Shown: positions 1 to 8,874, counted from the stretch's first letter. The stretch is DNA of 33,356 nt from PXAP01 sp964520585 (GCA_964520585.1 CAZFOO010000038.1:1-33356), one strand, 5' to 3'. Notes: generated from the letters alone by a model not told the origin. Made by a program: numbers and translations.

Positions 1-50
1 TTTAACAATGCGTTACTGACTCATGGCTCATCTGCGATTAATGGCTTCAA

Positions 51-1082
51 TTAATTGTTATCTCTGAATATGTTTATCCTGGTCAGCCACCTGTTCTTTC
101 GATCGAGAATAAAAAAATCTGCAAGTAACAAAAACAATGCAATTGCTGCCATATATTGAAAACGCTCCTCAAATTCAGTATATTCCATTTTTTCAAATTC
201 TTCTTTTTCCATCTTGTCTATTTCGTCCATAATAATATCCAGACCGGCAGAAGATGCGGCAGCCCGGATAAATAATCCGTTACCTGCTGAAGCAATCCCT
301 TTGAGCATGGCTTCGTCCAGTCTTGTGATAACAGTGGTTCCGTCAGGACCGGTCAAAAATCCGGTATTCCCCTCTTCTGTGGGAATTGGGGCACCTTCCG
401 GCCTTCCCATTCCTATGGTGTGAATGGTAATTCCCATTTCCTGTGCAGTTGCAGCTGCCCCAATAGGATCGTCTTCATGATCCTCACCGTCAGAGATTAT
501 TATCAAAACTTTACCGGCTGCCGATTCAGGAGAAAATGAACGCGTGGCAAGTTCTATGGCATAACCAATGGCAGTACCCTGAACAGGCACAAAGCCGGGA
601 GTAACATTATTGAGCATCATCCTTACTGCAGCATAATCACTGGTAATGGGTACCTGCACATATGCATCACCTGCAAAAACAATCAATCCTATCCTGTCGT
701 TCCTCATGTTGCGCGTTAGTCCTGATATAGCCATTTTTGCACGGTCGAGCCGGTTTGGACGGATATCTTCGGCAAGCATACTGTTTGAGACATCAAGTGC
801 TATAATGATCTCCACACCTTCTCTGCGGACCTCTTCAAGTCTTGATCCAAATCTGGGACCGGCAAGAGCTAAAACAACAAATACTATCGCAAAAAGCAAT
901 AAAACAAACTTAAGTACAGGCCGTCGCGAAGAATAGAGGGGCATAAGAGATTCCAGCAGATCAGGTTCTCCAAATTTGCGGATTGCCGACTTCCGTTTAT
1001 ACCTGGCAAATAAAAATATTACCAGCATAACAGGAATCAACCACATTAACCATATATATTCACTATGAGCAAATTCAAACAT
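51..1082 (-). CDS. batB: BatB, von Willebrand A domain membrane protein
   Basis: This 343-residue protein has two N-terminal membrane segments (about residues 8-26 and 58-76), a periplasmic VWA domain (about 90-280) and a C-terminal membrane segment (about 312-328). The metal-ion-dependent adhesion site is intact: DVSNS near residue 97 (DxSxS type), a threonine-bearing loop, and ISDGEDH. BatA and BatB are known to form membrane complexes in the Bacteroides aerotolerance operon, which is linked to oxidative-stress survival; the exact function is unresolved. It is the last complete gene of the minus-strand run starting at 5133. It lies 18 bp after batA, so it is almost certainly co-transcribed. 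The 50 bases beyond its stop contain no start of a batC-like TPR gene, so any batC lies outside the window. Telling BatB from BatA rests on gene order. Confidence 0.9.
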   Translation of the reverse strand: MFEFAHSEYIWLMWLIPVMLVIFLFARYKRKSAIRKFGEPDLLESLMPLYSSRRPVLKFVLLLFAIVFVVLALAGPRFGSRLEEVRREGVEIIIALDVSNSMLAEDIRPNRLDRAKMAISGLTRNMRNDRIGLIVFAGDAYVQVPITSDYAAVRMMLNNVTPGFVPVQGTAIGYAIELATRSFSPESAAGKVLIIISDGEDHEDDPIGAAATAQEMGITIHTIGMGRPEGAPIPTEEGNTGFLTGPDGTTVITRLDEAMLKGIASAGNGLFIRAAASSAGLDIIMDEIDKMEKEEFEKMEYTEFEERFQYMAAIALFLLLADFFILDRKNRWLTRINIFRDNN

Positions 1083-1100
1083 TGCCTTTATAATTGAGTT

Positions 1101-2093
1101 TTATGGAATATTTCTTAACCAGAAGATTCTTATAAGCCACTCCAGAACCAGTAAAATACCTGCAAGCATTGCAAAAAACCGGTATTCCTCACGACTGGTG
1201 CTGAAGCTAAGTGTTTCCAGCCTGGATCTCTCAAGTTGTTCGATCTCTGCATATATCTCAGATAGTTTATTCTCATCGGTTGCCCTGAAATAACTGCCAC
1301 CGGTCATTGTCGCAATTTCCTGCAAAACCTCCTCATCTATATCAGCCTCAATATCCTGATACCTTATACCCATTGGAGTCTGCACCGGATAGGGTGCAGC
1401 CCCCCTGCTGCCCACTCCAACTGTATATACCCTTATACCAAATGTTTCAGCAATATTAGCGGCAGTTAAAGGATCAATAGATCCCCGGTTATTTACACCA
1501 TCAGTCAGAAGTATTATTATTTTACTCTGCGACTCGCTTTCCCGTATACGGTTAACCGCAGTGGCTAGTCCCATTCCTATGGCAGTTCCGTCTTCAATCA
1601 TCCCAATTTCAATTTCCTGCAGCAGGTTGATCAAAACATTATGATCGGTGGTTAGCGGACACTGTGTAAAGCTTTCTCCACTGAAAATAACAAGTCCTAT
1701 CCGGTCATCCCTTCTGCCACCAATAAATTCAGATGCAATTTCTTTGGCTGCCTTCATTCTGTTTGGCTTAAAATCCTCTGCCAGCATACTGCTTGAAATA
1801 TCAAGTGTCATCATAATATCAATGCCTTCGGTAATGATCTCCTCCCACTGATCATGGGATTGTGGTCTGGCTAGTACTATTATCAGGAAAGCAATTGCCA
1901 GCATGCGAAAAGCAAAAAGTATATGCTGAAGGTAATGCCGAATAGTAATGCCGGAATCTTTCAGCCACTGCATGCCGGGAACCTGCAGTGCAGGGTACCG
2001 GGAATGCTGCTTAAATACATACCACGTAACTATGGCAGGAACTAAAAGCAACAGCCATAAAAACTCCGGATATGCAAAACTGTATTCACTCAT
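1101..2093 (-). CDS. batA: BatA, von Willebrand A domain membrane protein
   Basis: This 330-residue protein is a paralogue of the next gene. It has N-terminal membrane segments (about residues 10-26 and 56-80), a VWA domain with the metal site DISSS near residue 98, the conserved LAEDFKPNRM stretch after it, LTDGVNNRGS later, and a C-terminal membrane anchor. In Bacteroidota, BatA sits between the DUF58 protein and BatB and is thought to act as a periplasm-facing scaffold in a complex driven by a MoxR ATPase. The start MSEYSFAYPEF gives the usual short cytoplasmic lead before the first membrane helix. It begins 6 bp after the preceding gene ends and has no Shine-Dalgarno sequence, as is usual in this phylum. 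Confidence 0.9.
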   Translation of the reverse strand: MSEYSFAYPEFLWLLLLVPAIVTWYVFKQHSRYPALQVPGMQWLKDSGITIRHYLQHILFAFRMLAIAFLIIVLARPQSHDQWEEIITEGIDIMMTLDISSSMLAEDFKPNRMKAAKEIASEFIGGRRDDRIGLVIFSGESFTQCPLTTDHNVLINLLQEIEIGMIEDGTAIGMGLATAVNRIRESESQSKIIILLTDGVNNRGSIDPLTAANIAETFGIRVYTVGVGSRGAAPYPVQTPMGIRYQDIEADIDEEVLQEIATMTGGSYFRATDENKLSEIYAEIEQLERSRLETLSFSTSREEYRFFAMLAGILLVLEWLIRIFWLRNIP

Positions 2094-2099
2094 GCCTGT

Positions 2100-3152
2100 T
2101 CATATTTTTTCTTTCTCCTCATTTGCAGTAGAACTATCTTCCTGCCGGGACTGCTCATTAAGCTGATCCGGCTTAAAAGTTGCCTTGACAAAGCGAAAGG
2201 CTGTATTCAGGCATTTATCATGCTCACCTTCTTCCGGCTGAGCTTTAGCAAACTTAACAAGATCTGCAAGTGAAAAGCATTCATTTAGTAAGCCGGTAAC
2301 TTCATTCGCGGGAACTCCATTCTGTTTCAGTTCATTAATAATCTCGCTGCTTGTCCGTTCCATAGCTAAAATAGCAAATCGTTTTTCTATATACCTGCGT
2401 AAAATTTCAGTAAGCCTTGTATAGTATTCTTTTATCAGTCCTTTTTGCCATAATGAATCAGATCTTAATTGTTTAAGCTCCCTCATTGCAACCAAATGTG
2501 CAGGTTCGGCAGGTGGTGTAGTTACAAATATTGAATCGCCGGACCTCTTATTTTTAAAATATCTGAAAAGAAACCAGACTGATGCTGCGGCTGCCAATGC
2601 CAATAGTATCCAGGGTAATATCTCAAGAAAACTTACAGGAATCTCAAAAGGTGCTTTTATATCATAAATACCGGATTCATCATCGATTTCCGGGACCAAA
2701 ACTTCCAGGCCGGCCTGCCTGGTATATAATACATTCTCATTATTATCATTAAAAACCATTAACGGAATGTCCTCAACATAATATTGTCCTTCTTCAAATG
2801 ATGTTACCCGCCATGATTTGTTTATGATCAACCTGTTTTCATCTGTAATTAAAGTATCGGACCGGGATGCAGACAGGATCTCTATATTCTCTATAAGAGT
2901 ATCTTTAAATTCGGGAAATTCAATATATAATTCTGAGGGATGTTCTACTGTAATGGTAAAATCAGTCTGTTCCCCGATCATTATACTTGTAGTGTCAAAC
3001 TTTGCAGAGATACTGATTTCCTGGCTAAAAATAGCAGCACTTCCAGATATAACAAATAATAGATTGATTAACAAAAGCTTAAGGGCAAATCCTATGCCAT
3101 CAATCTTTCCTTTAATTCTCTCAAAAACTGATCCGTAGTATATTAATAACAT
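2100..3152 (-). CDS. Bat-operon membrane protein with periplasmic N-domain
   Basis: This 350-residue protein has no confident family name. A hydrophobic signal-like stretch covers about residues 22-42 and ends in AIFSQ. It is followed by a beta-rich periplasmic domain (about 45-170), one membrane helix (about 176-198, LPWILLALAAAASVWFLF) and a basic/acidic cytoplasmic domain (about 215-330). The architecture resembles the DUF4381 or BatD-like proteins commonly found between DUF58 and batA in Bacteroidota. Gaps of 6 bp on both sides place it inside the operon. A periplasmic sensor domain tethered to a cytoplasmic helical domain would suit a partner of the MoxR ATPase, but that is inference. 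The annotated start lies about 20 residues before the signal segment, so a later start is possible. Confidence 0.75.
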   Translation of the reverse strand: MLLIYYGSVFERIKGKIDGIGFALKLLLINLLFVISGSAAIFSQEISISAKFDTTSIMIGEQTDFTITVEHPSELYIEFPEFKDTLIENIEILSASRSDTLITDENRLIINKSWRVTSFEEGQYYVEDIPLMVFNDNNENVLYTRQAGLEVLVPEIDDESGIYDIKAPFEIPVSFLEILPWILLALAAAASVWFLFRYFKNKRSGDSIFVTTPPAEPAHLVAMRELKQLRSDSLWQKGLIKEYYTRLTEILRRYIEKRFAILAMERTSSEIINELKQNGVPANEVTGLLNECFSLADLVKFAKAQPEEGEHDKCLNTAFRFVKATFKPDQLNEQSRQEDSSTANEEKEKI

Positions 3153-3158
3153 TGACCG

Positions 3159-4061
3159 TTATCTCCTTTTAAACAGTTTAATTAGGGGCTTTACATAATC
3201 TTCTGCGGTATTGATAGAAACGTGATCAATACCTGTTTTATTGAATAACTCCTTCAGTCCTTTATCATATGCTTTCCACCAGGCAGAGTAGTGATTGCGG
3301 ATTTTCCCCGACAGAGAATCCACCCATCTCTCATCTCCGGTTTCAGCATCTCTTACCCGCAGCATTCCCACCGGAGGTAATTCCGTTTCGCGCTCATCAT
3401 AAATTCTTATAGCGACCAGATCATGTTTTCTGGCTGCTATATTCAATGTGTTTTCCAGAATTGGTTTACTATCTGCCGATATTCCGGGAAGCAGATCGGC
3501 AGATTGCAGAAAATCTGAAATCATAAATACGGTACTTCGTTTTTTGATGGCATTGGTCAGATACCTCAAAGGCTCAGAAAGATCGGTTCCTCTATTTTCA
3601 GGCACAAAATCAATCAATTCTCTTATAATGTATAAAATATGCTTACGCCCTTTTTTTGGGGGGATAAATTTTTCTACTTTGTTGCTGAAGAAAATAACAC
3701 CAATTTTATCGTTATTCTGTATTGCAGAAAATGATAAAACAGCAGATATCTCAGTTATTACATTTTTCTTTAGCATTCCCTTTGTGCCAAATTCTCTTGA
3801 ACCACTCGCATCTATTAACAGAATTACCGTTAACTCTCGCTCTTCCTCAAATATCTTAACATAAGGGTTATTGAACCTGGCGGTTACGTTCCAGTCAATG
3901 CTTCTAATATCGTCACCCGGCTGGTATTCGCGGACTTCACTGAATGCCATCCCGCGACCCTTAAAAGCAGAATGATACTGGCCCGCAAATATATTACGCG
4001 ACAAACCACGGGATTTGATCTCTATTTTCCTGACCTTCTTTAAAAGCTCCTTTGTTTCCAC
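3159..4061 (-). CDS. DUF58 domain protein of the Bat operon
   Basis: This 300-residue soluble protein carries the DUF58 signature: GDDIRSIDWNVTAR near residue 49, then a lysine- and glutamate-rich strand leading into a VWA-like fold with LIDASGSREFG (DxSGS metal site) near residue 82. DUF58 proteins are nearly always encoded next to MoxR AAA+ ATPases and are thought to be their substrate or adaptor. The start is a GTG codon: the frame upstream reaches a stop without passing an ATG, and the next ATG would remove conserved sequence. It follows moxR after 76 bp, the longest gap inside this operon, with no clear terminator in it. No membrane segment is visible, unlike the three downstream proteins. 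Confidence 0.88.
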   Translation of the reverse strand: METKELLKKVRKIEIKSRGLSRNIFAGQYHSAFKGRGMAFSEVREYQPGDDIRSIDWNVTARFNNPYVKIFEEERELTVILLIDASGSREFGTKGMLKKNVITEISAVLSFSAIQNNDKIGVIFFSNKVEKFIPPKKGRKHILYIIRELIDFVPENRGTDLSEPLRYLTNAIKKRSTVFMISDFLQSADLLPGISADSKPILENTLNIAARKHDLVAIRIYDERETELPPVGMLRVRDAETGDERWVDSLSGKIRNHYSAWWKAYDKGLKELFNKTGIDHVSINTAEDYVKPLIKLFKRR

Positions 4062-4137
4062 AACTAAGAAATTTACTACTGATCCATCTATTTACAAAAA
4101 GGGTATATATACTAATATAATCTCTTCCGGTAAAGTT

Positions 4138-5133
4138 TTATGGCACTTCTACCGTATTGAGTATTTCAGTAATAATATCTTCGGCGGTAATATTTTCAGC
4201 TTCTGCTTCGTAGCTGAGACCTATACGGTGACGCATAACATCATAACATACCGTTCTGATATCTTCGGGAATAACATAACCACGACGGTTAATAAACGCA
4301 TAAGCTTTTGCTGCTTTGGCCAAGTTGATGCTGGCTCTGGGCGAAGCACCATAACTGATCATGGGGTCAAACTTGTCCATACCATAATCTGCAGGCACTC
4401 TTGTTGAAAAGACTATATCCAAAATATACTTTTCAATCTTTTCATCCAGGTAAACGTCCCTTACCACTTCTCTTGCTTTGATAATTTCAGCCGGCGTCAG
4501 AACCCTGGAGGGAACAGGAAACTCACTTTTAAGGTTTTGCCTTATTATCAGGGCTTCCTCTGCAATTTTAGGATAAGTAATGATAACCTTAAGCATAAAC
4601 CTGTCTACCTGTGCCTCCGGCAGAGGATAAGTACCTTCCTGTTCTATAGGATTTTGTGTTGCCATTACCAAAAAGGGTTCTTCCAGCCTGAAAGTCTCAT
4701 CGCCTATGGTAACCTGTCTTTCCTGCATTGACTCCAGAAGAGCGGACTGGACCTTGGCCGGTGCACGGTTAATCTCATCGGCAAGAATGAAATTGGCAAA
4801 AAGAGGTCCTTTTCTGACATAGAACTCTTCATTTTTCTGACTATAGATCATTGTTCCCAGCAAGTCGGCAGGAAGAAGGTCGGGGGTAAACTGGATCCGG
4901 TTAAATCTGGAGCTGATGATACCTGCAAGAGTACTTATTGACAAAGTCTTTGCAAGACCGGGTACTCCTTCTATGAGAATATGCCCGTCTGACAAAAGGC
5001 CTATTAGCATGCTGTCAGTCAAATGTTTTTGTCCTACAATAACCCTGGACATTTCCTGATTGATAAGATCGATAAAAGAACTCTCCTGTTTGATCCGTTC
5101 ATTTAATTCTTTAATATCAGTCGTTTCATTCAT
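4138..5133 (-). CDS. MoxR-family AAA+ ATPase
   Basis: This 331-residue protein has Walker A GVPGLAKT near residue 58, Walker B ILADEINRAP near residue 116, and the MoxR-typical LLESMQERQV and MATQNPIEQEGTYPLPEAQ segments, followed by the C-terminal AAA lid. MoxR ATPases act as chaperone-like machines for VWA-domain partners. Here the partners are probably the DUF58 protein and BatA/BatB encoded just downstream. It is the first gene of the operon. Upstream on the minus strand at 5213-5220 the sequence reads TATATTTG, matching the Bacteroidota -7 element TAnnTTTG, but no -33 TTTG lies at the usual distance. The promoter is therefore only tentative. Confidence 0.92.
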   Translation of the reverse strand: MNETTDIKELNERIKQESSFIDLINQEMSRVIVGQKHLTDSMLIGLLSDGHILIEGVPGLAKTLSISTLAGIISSRFNRIQFTPDLLPADLLGTMIYSQKNEEFYVRKGPLFANFILADEINRAPAKVQSALLESMQERQVTIGDETFRLEEPFLVMATQNPIEQEGTYPLPEAQVDRFMLKVIITYPKIAEEALIIRQNLKSEFPVPSRVLTPAEIIKAREVVRDVYLDEKIEKYILDIVFSTRVPADYGMDKFDPMISYGASPRASINLAKAAKAYAFINRRGYVIPEDIRTVCYDVMRHRIGLSYEAEAENITAEDIITEILNTVEVP

Positions 5134-5246
5134 AAAAAATTATTTTGAAGTGATATAATAAACAATTTTATGCAAATAACATCAATATCTCCACCTTATA
5201 ATTAATATATTCCAAATATATGCTCACTTAACGATTCATGAATTTC

Positions 5247-5268
5247 AATAGTATTAAAAAATACTATT
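5247..5268. repeat. Perfect 9-bp inverted repeat, A/T-rich
   Basis: Arms AATAGTATT (5247-5255) and AATACTATT (5260-5268) flank a four-base A loop, followed by a further run of A. It lies upstream of moxR. With an A/T-only stem apart from one G-C pair, it is weak as an RNA hairpin. On the minus strand the T-rich flank lies before the hairpin, not after it, so it is not a standard terminator for that strand. Confidence 0.5.
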
Positions 5269-5792
5269 AAAAAAAGTTAAGTACTCTTAAAAAAAATAAA
5301 CTTTTGTTTGTTTAAAAAAGCCGGTATTTCTCCTCTGAAAAATAAACCCTCATATTTAAATTCCTGTTTTGTTTTACAAAATATTAAGTAAATGTCTTTG
5401 GCCTGAGTAGCATAGCAAACACCCGCTAACATAAAATTTGCCAAAGTCCCTGCAAATATCGGTTTTCCGTGAGAATTATTCAGACTGTTCAGGTGAATAA
5501 TAAGGATTATTTTCAATGGCAATACTAAAGTACTGGACTGCAAGGTCATGAATTCAGCAATTAATTATACAATTGATATCAGCTGCAGTCTGACATAAAT
5601 TCCAGAAATAATGACAATTTGTCAAATATTATTGCCCGGAACATTATTACCAGTAAAAAAGTGACATTTTGAAATTCGAACTTATATTTCTCCTGTAAAA
5701 ACAAGAGTTATAATTCAGTAAAGAAGTTACAAAATTTGAACATGCAGTTGGTTATACATGCTATCAGTATTTCTATTTGTAGTATGCATCAG

Positions 5793-5823
5793 ATGTATAA
5801 TTGACCTGCGGTTAATTATACAT
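5793..5823. repeat. Near-perfect 14-bp inverted repeat upstream of the transporter
   Basis: The left arm ATGTATAATTGACC (5793-5806) and the right arm GGTTAATTATACAT (5810-5823) pair fully apart from one G-T position, around a three-base loop TGC. It lies 92 bp before the BASS-transporter start. There is no following T run, which argues against an intrinsic terminator and fits an operator or a structured leader. A partial copy of the right arm is at 5750-5760. Confidence 0.55.
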
Positions 5824-5914
5824 GCCAAATAATATACTTTATTGAGTTTTCAGTTGATGGGAAATCCAGATAAAAAAATTTCATGTACATTTACCCCTAA
5901 AAAAATCCGTAACC

Positions 5915-6859
5915 ATGTATGAGGCCCTGTCCACAATAGATAATATAAGGCTCAACTTTAGTGAAGGAGGGTTGTTGTATATGAATATAACCCTGGCATT
6001 AATCATGTTCGGGATAGCAATGGAAATAAAATTAGAAAACTTTAAAAAGATCTTCATATATCCTAAATCCGCATTTCTGGGAATTATTTCCCAATTTCTT
6101 CTGTTACCAGCGCTGACCTTCATGCTCGTAATAATTCTAAATCCTCCCCCTTCCATAGCCATGGGCATGATACTTATTGCCGCCTGTCCCGGCGGAAATG
6201 TTTCAAATTTTATTTCTGCCCTCGCAAAAGCAAATATAGCCCTGTCGGTAGGACTTACAGCATTTGCAACACTCACTGCAACTTTCTTTACGCCTTTTAA
6301 TTTTGCCTTTTGGGGAGGCCTGTACGTTACGTATTACAAGAAAGCCGGCCATCTTAATATACCTATTCAAATCGATTTTCTGGAAATGGCAAAAACAGTC
6401 TTCATTCTTCTGGGAATTCCTCTTATCGCCGGAATGTGGTTTGCACATAAATTTCCCCGTTTTGCCGAAAGGAACATGAAACGCATTAAAATTATCTCAC
6501 TGTTCCTTTATCTTACTTTTATTGCAGGAGCCCTGATTGCCAATCTGGAACATTTTACATCGGTAATATTTCCCATTGGAATTCTGGTCTTTTTGCTTAA
6601 CATCCAGACTTTGTCCACAGGATATTTCGTCGGAACAATTGCAGGAGTATCAAGACCAGACAGGCGTACTCTAAGCATTGAAACAGGTATACAGAACAGT
6701 GGACTGGCCCTGATACTGATTTTCAATATTTTTCATGCCAATGGGGGAATGGCGTTTATGGCCGCTTGGTGGGGCATATGGCAGATGATAAGTGGATTAA
6801 TTCTTGCTTTTATACTTTCAAAAATTAAAATACCCGAGATGAGCCGGTTAAGAATATAA
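5915..6859 (+). CDS. BASS-family (bile acid:sodium symporter-like) transporter
   Basis: This 314-residue integral membrane protein has about nine or ten hydrophobic segments and BASS-family hallmarks: ALIMFGIAMEI near residue 30, IAACPGGNVSNFISALAKAN near residue 90, and the second-repeat segment ETGIQNSGLAL near residue 255. Members of this family move organic anions with sodium, including bile acids, pyruvate and pantoate-type acids. The substrate cannot be read from sequence. The start MYEALSTIDNIRL precedes the first helix and has no Shine-Dalgarno site. The next gene begins 55 bp downstream on the same strand, so the two are probably co-transcribed. An inverted repeat at 5793-5823 may regulate both. 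Confidence 0.85.
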   Translation: MYEALSTIDNIRLNFSEGGLLYMNITLALIMFGIAMEIKLENFKKIFIYPKSAFLGIISQFLLLPALTFMLVIILNPPPSIAMGMILIAACPGGNVSNFISALAKANIALSVGLTAFATLTATFFTPFNFAFWGGLYVTYYKKAGHLNIPIQIDFLEMAKTVFILLGIPLIAGMWFAHKFPRFAERNMKRIKIISLFLYLTFIAGALIANLEHFTSVIFPIGILVFLLNIQTLSTGYFVGTIAGVSRPDRRTLSIETGIQNSGLALILIFNIFHANGGMAFMAAWWGIWQMISGLILAFILSKIKIPEMSRLRI

Positions 6860-6914
6860 TAACATTATGATTTACCGTATGCCATTTTTATTATAAAACA
6901 ATTGCCAGGGATAG

Positions 6915-8351
6915 TTGTTAAAACAGGTGGACGAACCCCCTGTTATGTTAAAAACCACTACCCTGATGATTCGAAAATCAGTGCACTTTTTAACCGGATT
7001 CCTGATCCTTTTGCTCACATATTATTTCGATAAAGATATACTTCTGAAATTAATTATCGCAGGGTCTGTTTTTTCTTTCATTACTTTTAACTACAGTAAA
7101 TTTTATGTCCTCCATAAAACATCAGGTTCAAGCCTTGGAACACTGTTTTATCCCCTTGGAGTGTTATCTTCCTTTCTGGTACTTTATGAACAGCCGGTTT
7201 ACTATTTTAGGGCAGCGCTGCTGGTTCTTACCATATCAGATACATTTGCTTTCATTGCAGGTCAATTTCCAAAAATAAAGGTCAGTTTTAAGATTTTATA
7301 TGACAGGAAGAGCCTGAACGGAGTTATAGTTTTTTTAGTCTCAACTTTACTGATCTTTTTATTCTATTTACCATCCATAACAGACAAAGATCTTTCTTAT
7401 ATTGTATTTGCACTGATTTTATCGGTAAACATGGAAGTTATTTCATTTAGAGGATCCGATAATCTCACAATTCCTTTAGGTTTATCACTGTTCTTTCTTA
7501 TCTCTGAAAACCATGACTTAAACTATCCATGGTTGTTAACCATCATTATCTTTACAGCCACCGGGAGCTTCTTACTCTACAAATGGAGTATCCTTAACCG
7601 GGCAGGAAGCTTGTCAGCTTACCTGCTGGGAGTATATTTTTTTATTTTTCCGGGTATTAAATGGATAATTCCCATAATGGCATTTTTTATTACTTCAGTA
7701 TTGTTCACAAAACTGAATACCCGTCTCTCAAAAAGGAAAGCATCGTCAGACAGCCGGAATGCCTGGCAGGTGATAGCAAATATTCTCTGGGCATTGTTAA
7801 GCTCGGTAATGTTTCTGATCAGTCAAAATGAAATTTTCATATATTTATTTATTGCCGCCATGGCAGCAGTAACCGCTGATACCTGGGCAAGTGAACTGGG
7901 CCCCCTTATAAATAAAAGAAGCTTTTCTATAGCAGATATGAAAATGCATCCTGCCGGTATTACAGGAGGTATATCTCCAGGTGGAACCATGGCTGCACTG
8001 GTTGCTTCAGTGGCCATATCGACAATGTCCTTTTATATATTTTTCGAGGAGTTCAGGATTTTAACCATATCACTGTTATCAATATCCGGTTTTCTTGCAT
8101 GTTTTGCAGATACCTTTCTTGGAGCGTTCGCAGAAGAAAAGCTTATGAAATGTAAATTCTCAAAAAAAATTGTGAATCCAACCGGCCAAAACCAATATCT
8201 TCAGTCAGGCTTGTCGGAAAAAAACCGCAAACAGCAGATAAGAAATATTATAAACTACCAGCAATTCATGCCTTCACCCAATGATATAGTCAATATTCTG
8301 GGTTCAGCAACGGCACCGGCATTTTTTTTTATTTTGTCACTGCTTATTTGA
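6915..8351 (+). CDS. Fused prenyl-alcohol kinase-like and DUF92 (VTE6-like) protein
   Basis: This 478-residue polytopic membrane protein joins two families. Residues about 18-205 resemble the phytol/dolichol kinase group (VTE5, SEC59): RKxxH at 20-24, GTLFYPLG near 75, D109 with A112 in ISDTFAFIAG, RKSLNG at 131-136, and E174 with GSDN at 180-183. Residues about 215-478 match DUF92/VTE6: TADTWASELG near 320-329, GGISPGGT at 351-358, ADTFLGAF near 398-405, and NDIVN at 456-460. In plants and cyanobacteria VTE5 makes phytyl phosphate and VTE6 makes phytyl diphosphate, so one chain may carry out both steps on a prenyl alcohol. The longest frame starts at TTG (6915) with AGGGA just before it. ATGs at 6945 and 6966 are alternatives that keep RKxxH. 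A UbiA-type prenyltransferase gene lies nearby. Substrate specificity is inference. Confidence 0.8.
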   Translation: MLKQVDEPPVMLKTTTLMIRKSVHFLTGFLILLLTYYFDKDILLKLIIAGSVFSFITFNYSKFYVLHKTSGSSLGTLFYPLGVLSSFLVLYEQPVYYFRAALLVLTISDTFAFIAGQFPKIKVSFKILYDRKSLNGVIVFLVSTLLIFLFYLPSITDKDLSYIVFALILSVNMEVISFRGSDNLTIPLGLSLFFLISENHDLNYPWLLTIIIFTATGSFLLYKWSILNRAGSLSAYLLGVYFFIFPGIKWIIPIMAFFITSVLFTKLNTRLSKRKASSDSRNAWQVIANILWALLSSVMFLISQNEIFIYLFIAAMAAVTADTWASELGPLINKRSFSIADMKMHPAGITGGISPGGTMAALVASVAISTMSFYIFFEEFRILTISLLSISGFLACFADTFLGAFAEEKLMKCKFSKKIVNPTGQNQYLQSGLSEKNRKQQIRNIINYQQFMPSPNDIVNILGSATAPAFFFILSLLI

Positions 8352-8481
8352 TTTCCTTCTGCCTCCATATTATTATACATAATAATGGTCATTATATTGA
8401 ATATATGTTCGATTGATCATTTTTAGCATGTATCGGATTAATTCATATTGTCTCCGGTACACATAATCAGATCCTGAAATA

Positions 8482-8673
8482 TTATTTATTTGCAAATACC
8501 TTAAGGTAATATAGCAGTGGTCCGAAAACGGGCAAAAAGACAATTATCAGTACCCATTTAAAAAACATAAAAGATCTTTCTTTCCTATACATGATAAATA
8601 ATGCCGATAATGGTAAAACCAAATATAACAGCATGACAATTACAATCTCAGATTTGCTCAAGAAGACACTCAT
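8482..8673 (-). CDS. Small PLDc_N-like membrane protein
   Basis: This 63-residue protein, counted from the ATG at 8673, has two hydrophobic helices. The first contains IVMLLYLVLPLSALFIMY. The second is ALFIMYRKERSFMFFKW-type sequence leading into VLIIVFLPVFGPLLYYL. The pattern of tryptophan, then a helix with P-x-x-G-P-x-x-Y-Y, is typical of the PLDc_N family (the N-terminal membrane domain of cardiolipin synthases), which also occurs as stand-alone small proteins of unknown role. A TTG start at 8706 would add eleven polar residues, but ATG is preferred. It lies downstream of the prenyltransferase gene on the same strand, 201 bp away, so co-transcription is uncertain. Confidence 0.6.
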   Translation of the reverse strand: MSVFLSKSEIVIVMLLYLVLPLSALFIMYRKERSFMFFKWVLIIVFLPVFGPLLYYLKVFANK

Positions 8674-8874
8674 AATGAAAAATTTCGAATTGGGGTTCAA
8701 CCACAAAGATACTATTGTACTACTTCATGCTAAAATAATATATAAATGGATAATCAGGACATAATCGTACCTGAGGGACCCGGGTTTTAAAGATAAAGTA
8801 ATTATTTTTTAAATGCTGGCCGGATGAGAAATTAACATCATTGATTGCACATGTTGTGTTTAATGCTTTTAACG

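Larger units (their letters stand above)
5134..5914. other. Long AT-rich intergenic region with inverted repeats
   Basis: About 780 bp separate the divergent moxR and BASS-transporter genes. I find no convincing gene. One 90-codon minus-strand frame at 5277-5549 has no recognisable features. The region holds a -7-like element for moxR (5213-5220, minus strand), a perfect 9-bp inverted repeat at 5247-5268 made only of A/T-rich sequence, and a nearly perfect 14-bp inverted repeat at 5793-5823. The 11-mer TTAATTATACA occurs at 5561-5571 and again at 5812-5822, and the related GGTTATACATG lies at 5750-5760. This clustering suggests control sites rather than decayed coding sequence. Confidence 0.5.

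Noticed and set aside
4015..4407. 130-codon plus-strand frame
   Set aside because: It is antisense to moxR and DUF58, both of which have strong conserved motifs.
5277..5549. 90-codon open frame on the minus strand in the long intergenic region
   Set aside because: Its product is rich in F, K, I and L as expected of chance frames in A/T-rich DNA. It has no recognisable domain and lies among repeat elements.
8368..8386. Short A/T palindrome after the kinase fusion gene as terminator
   Set aside because: Arms of eight A/T bases with a two-base loop and no T run are expected by chance in this composition.
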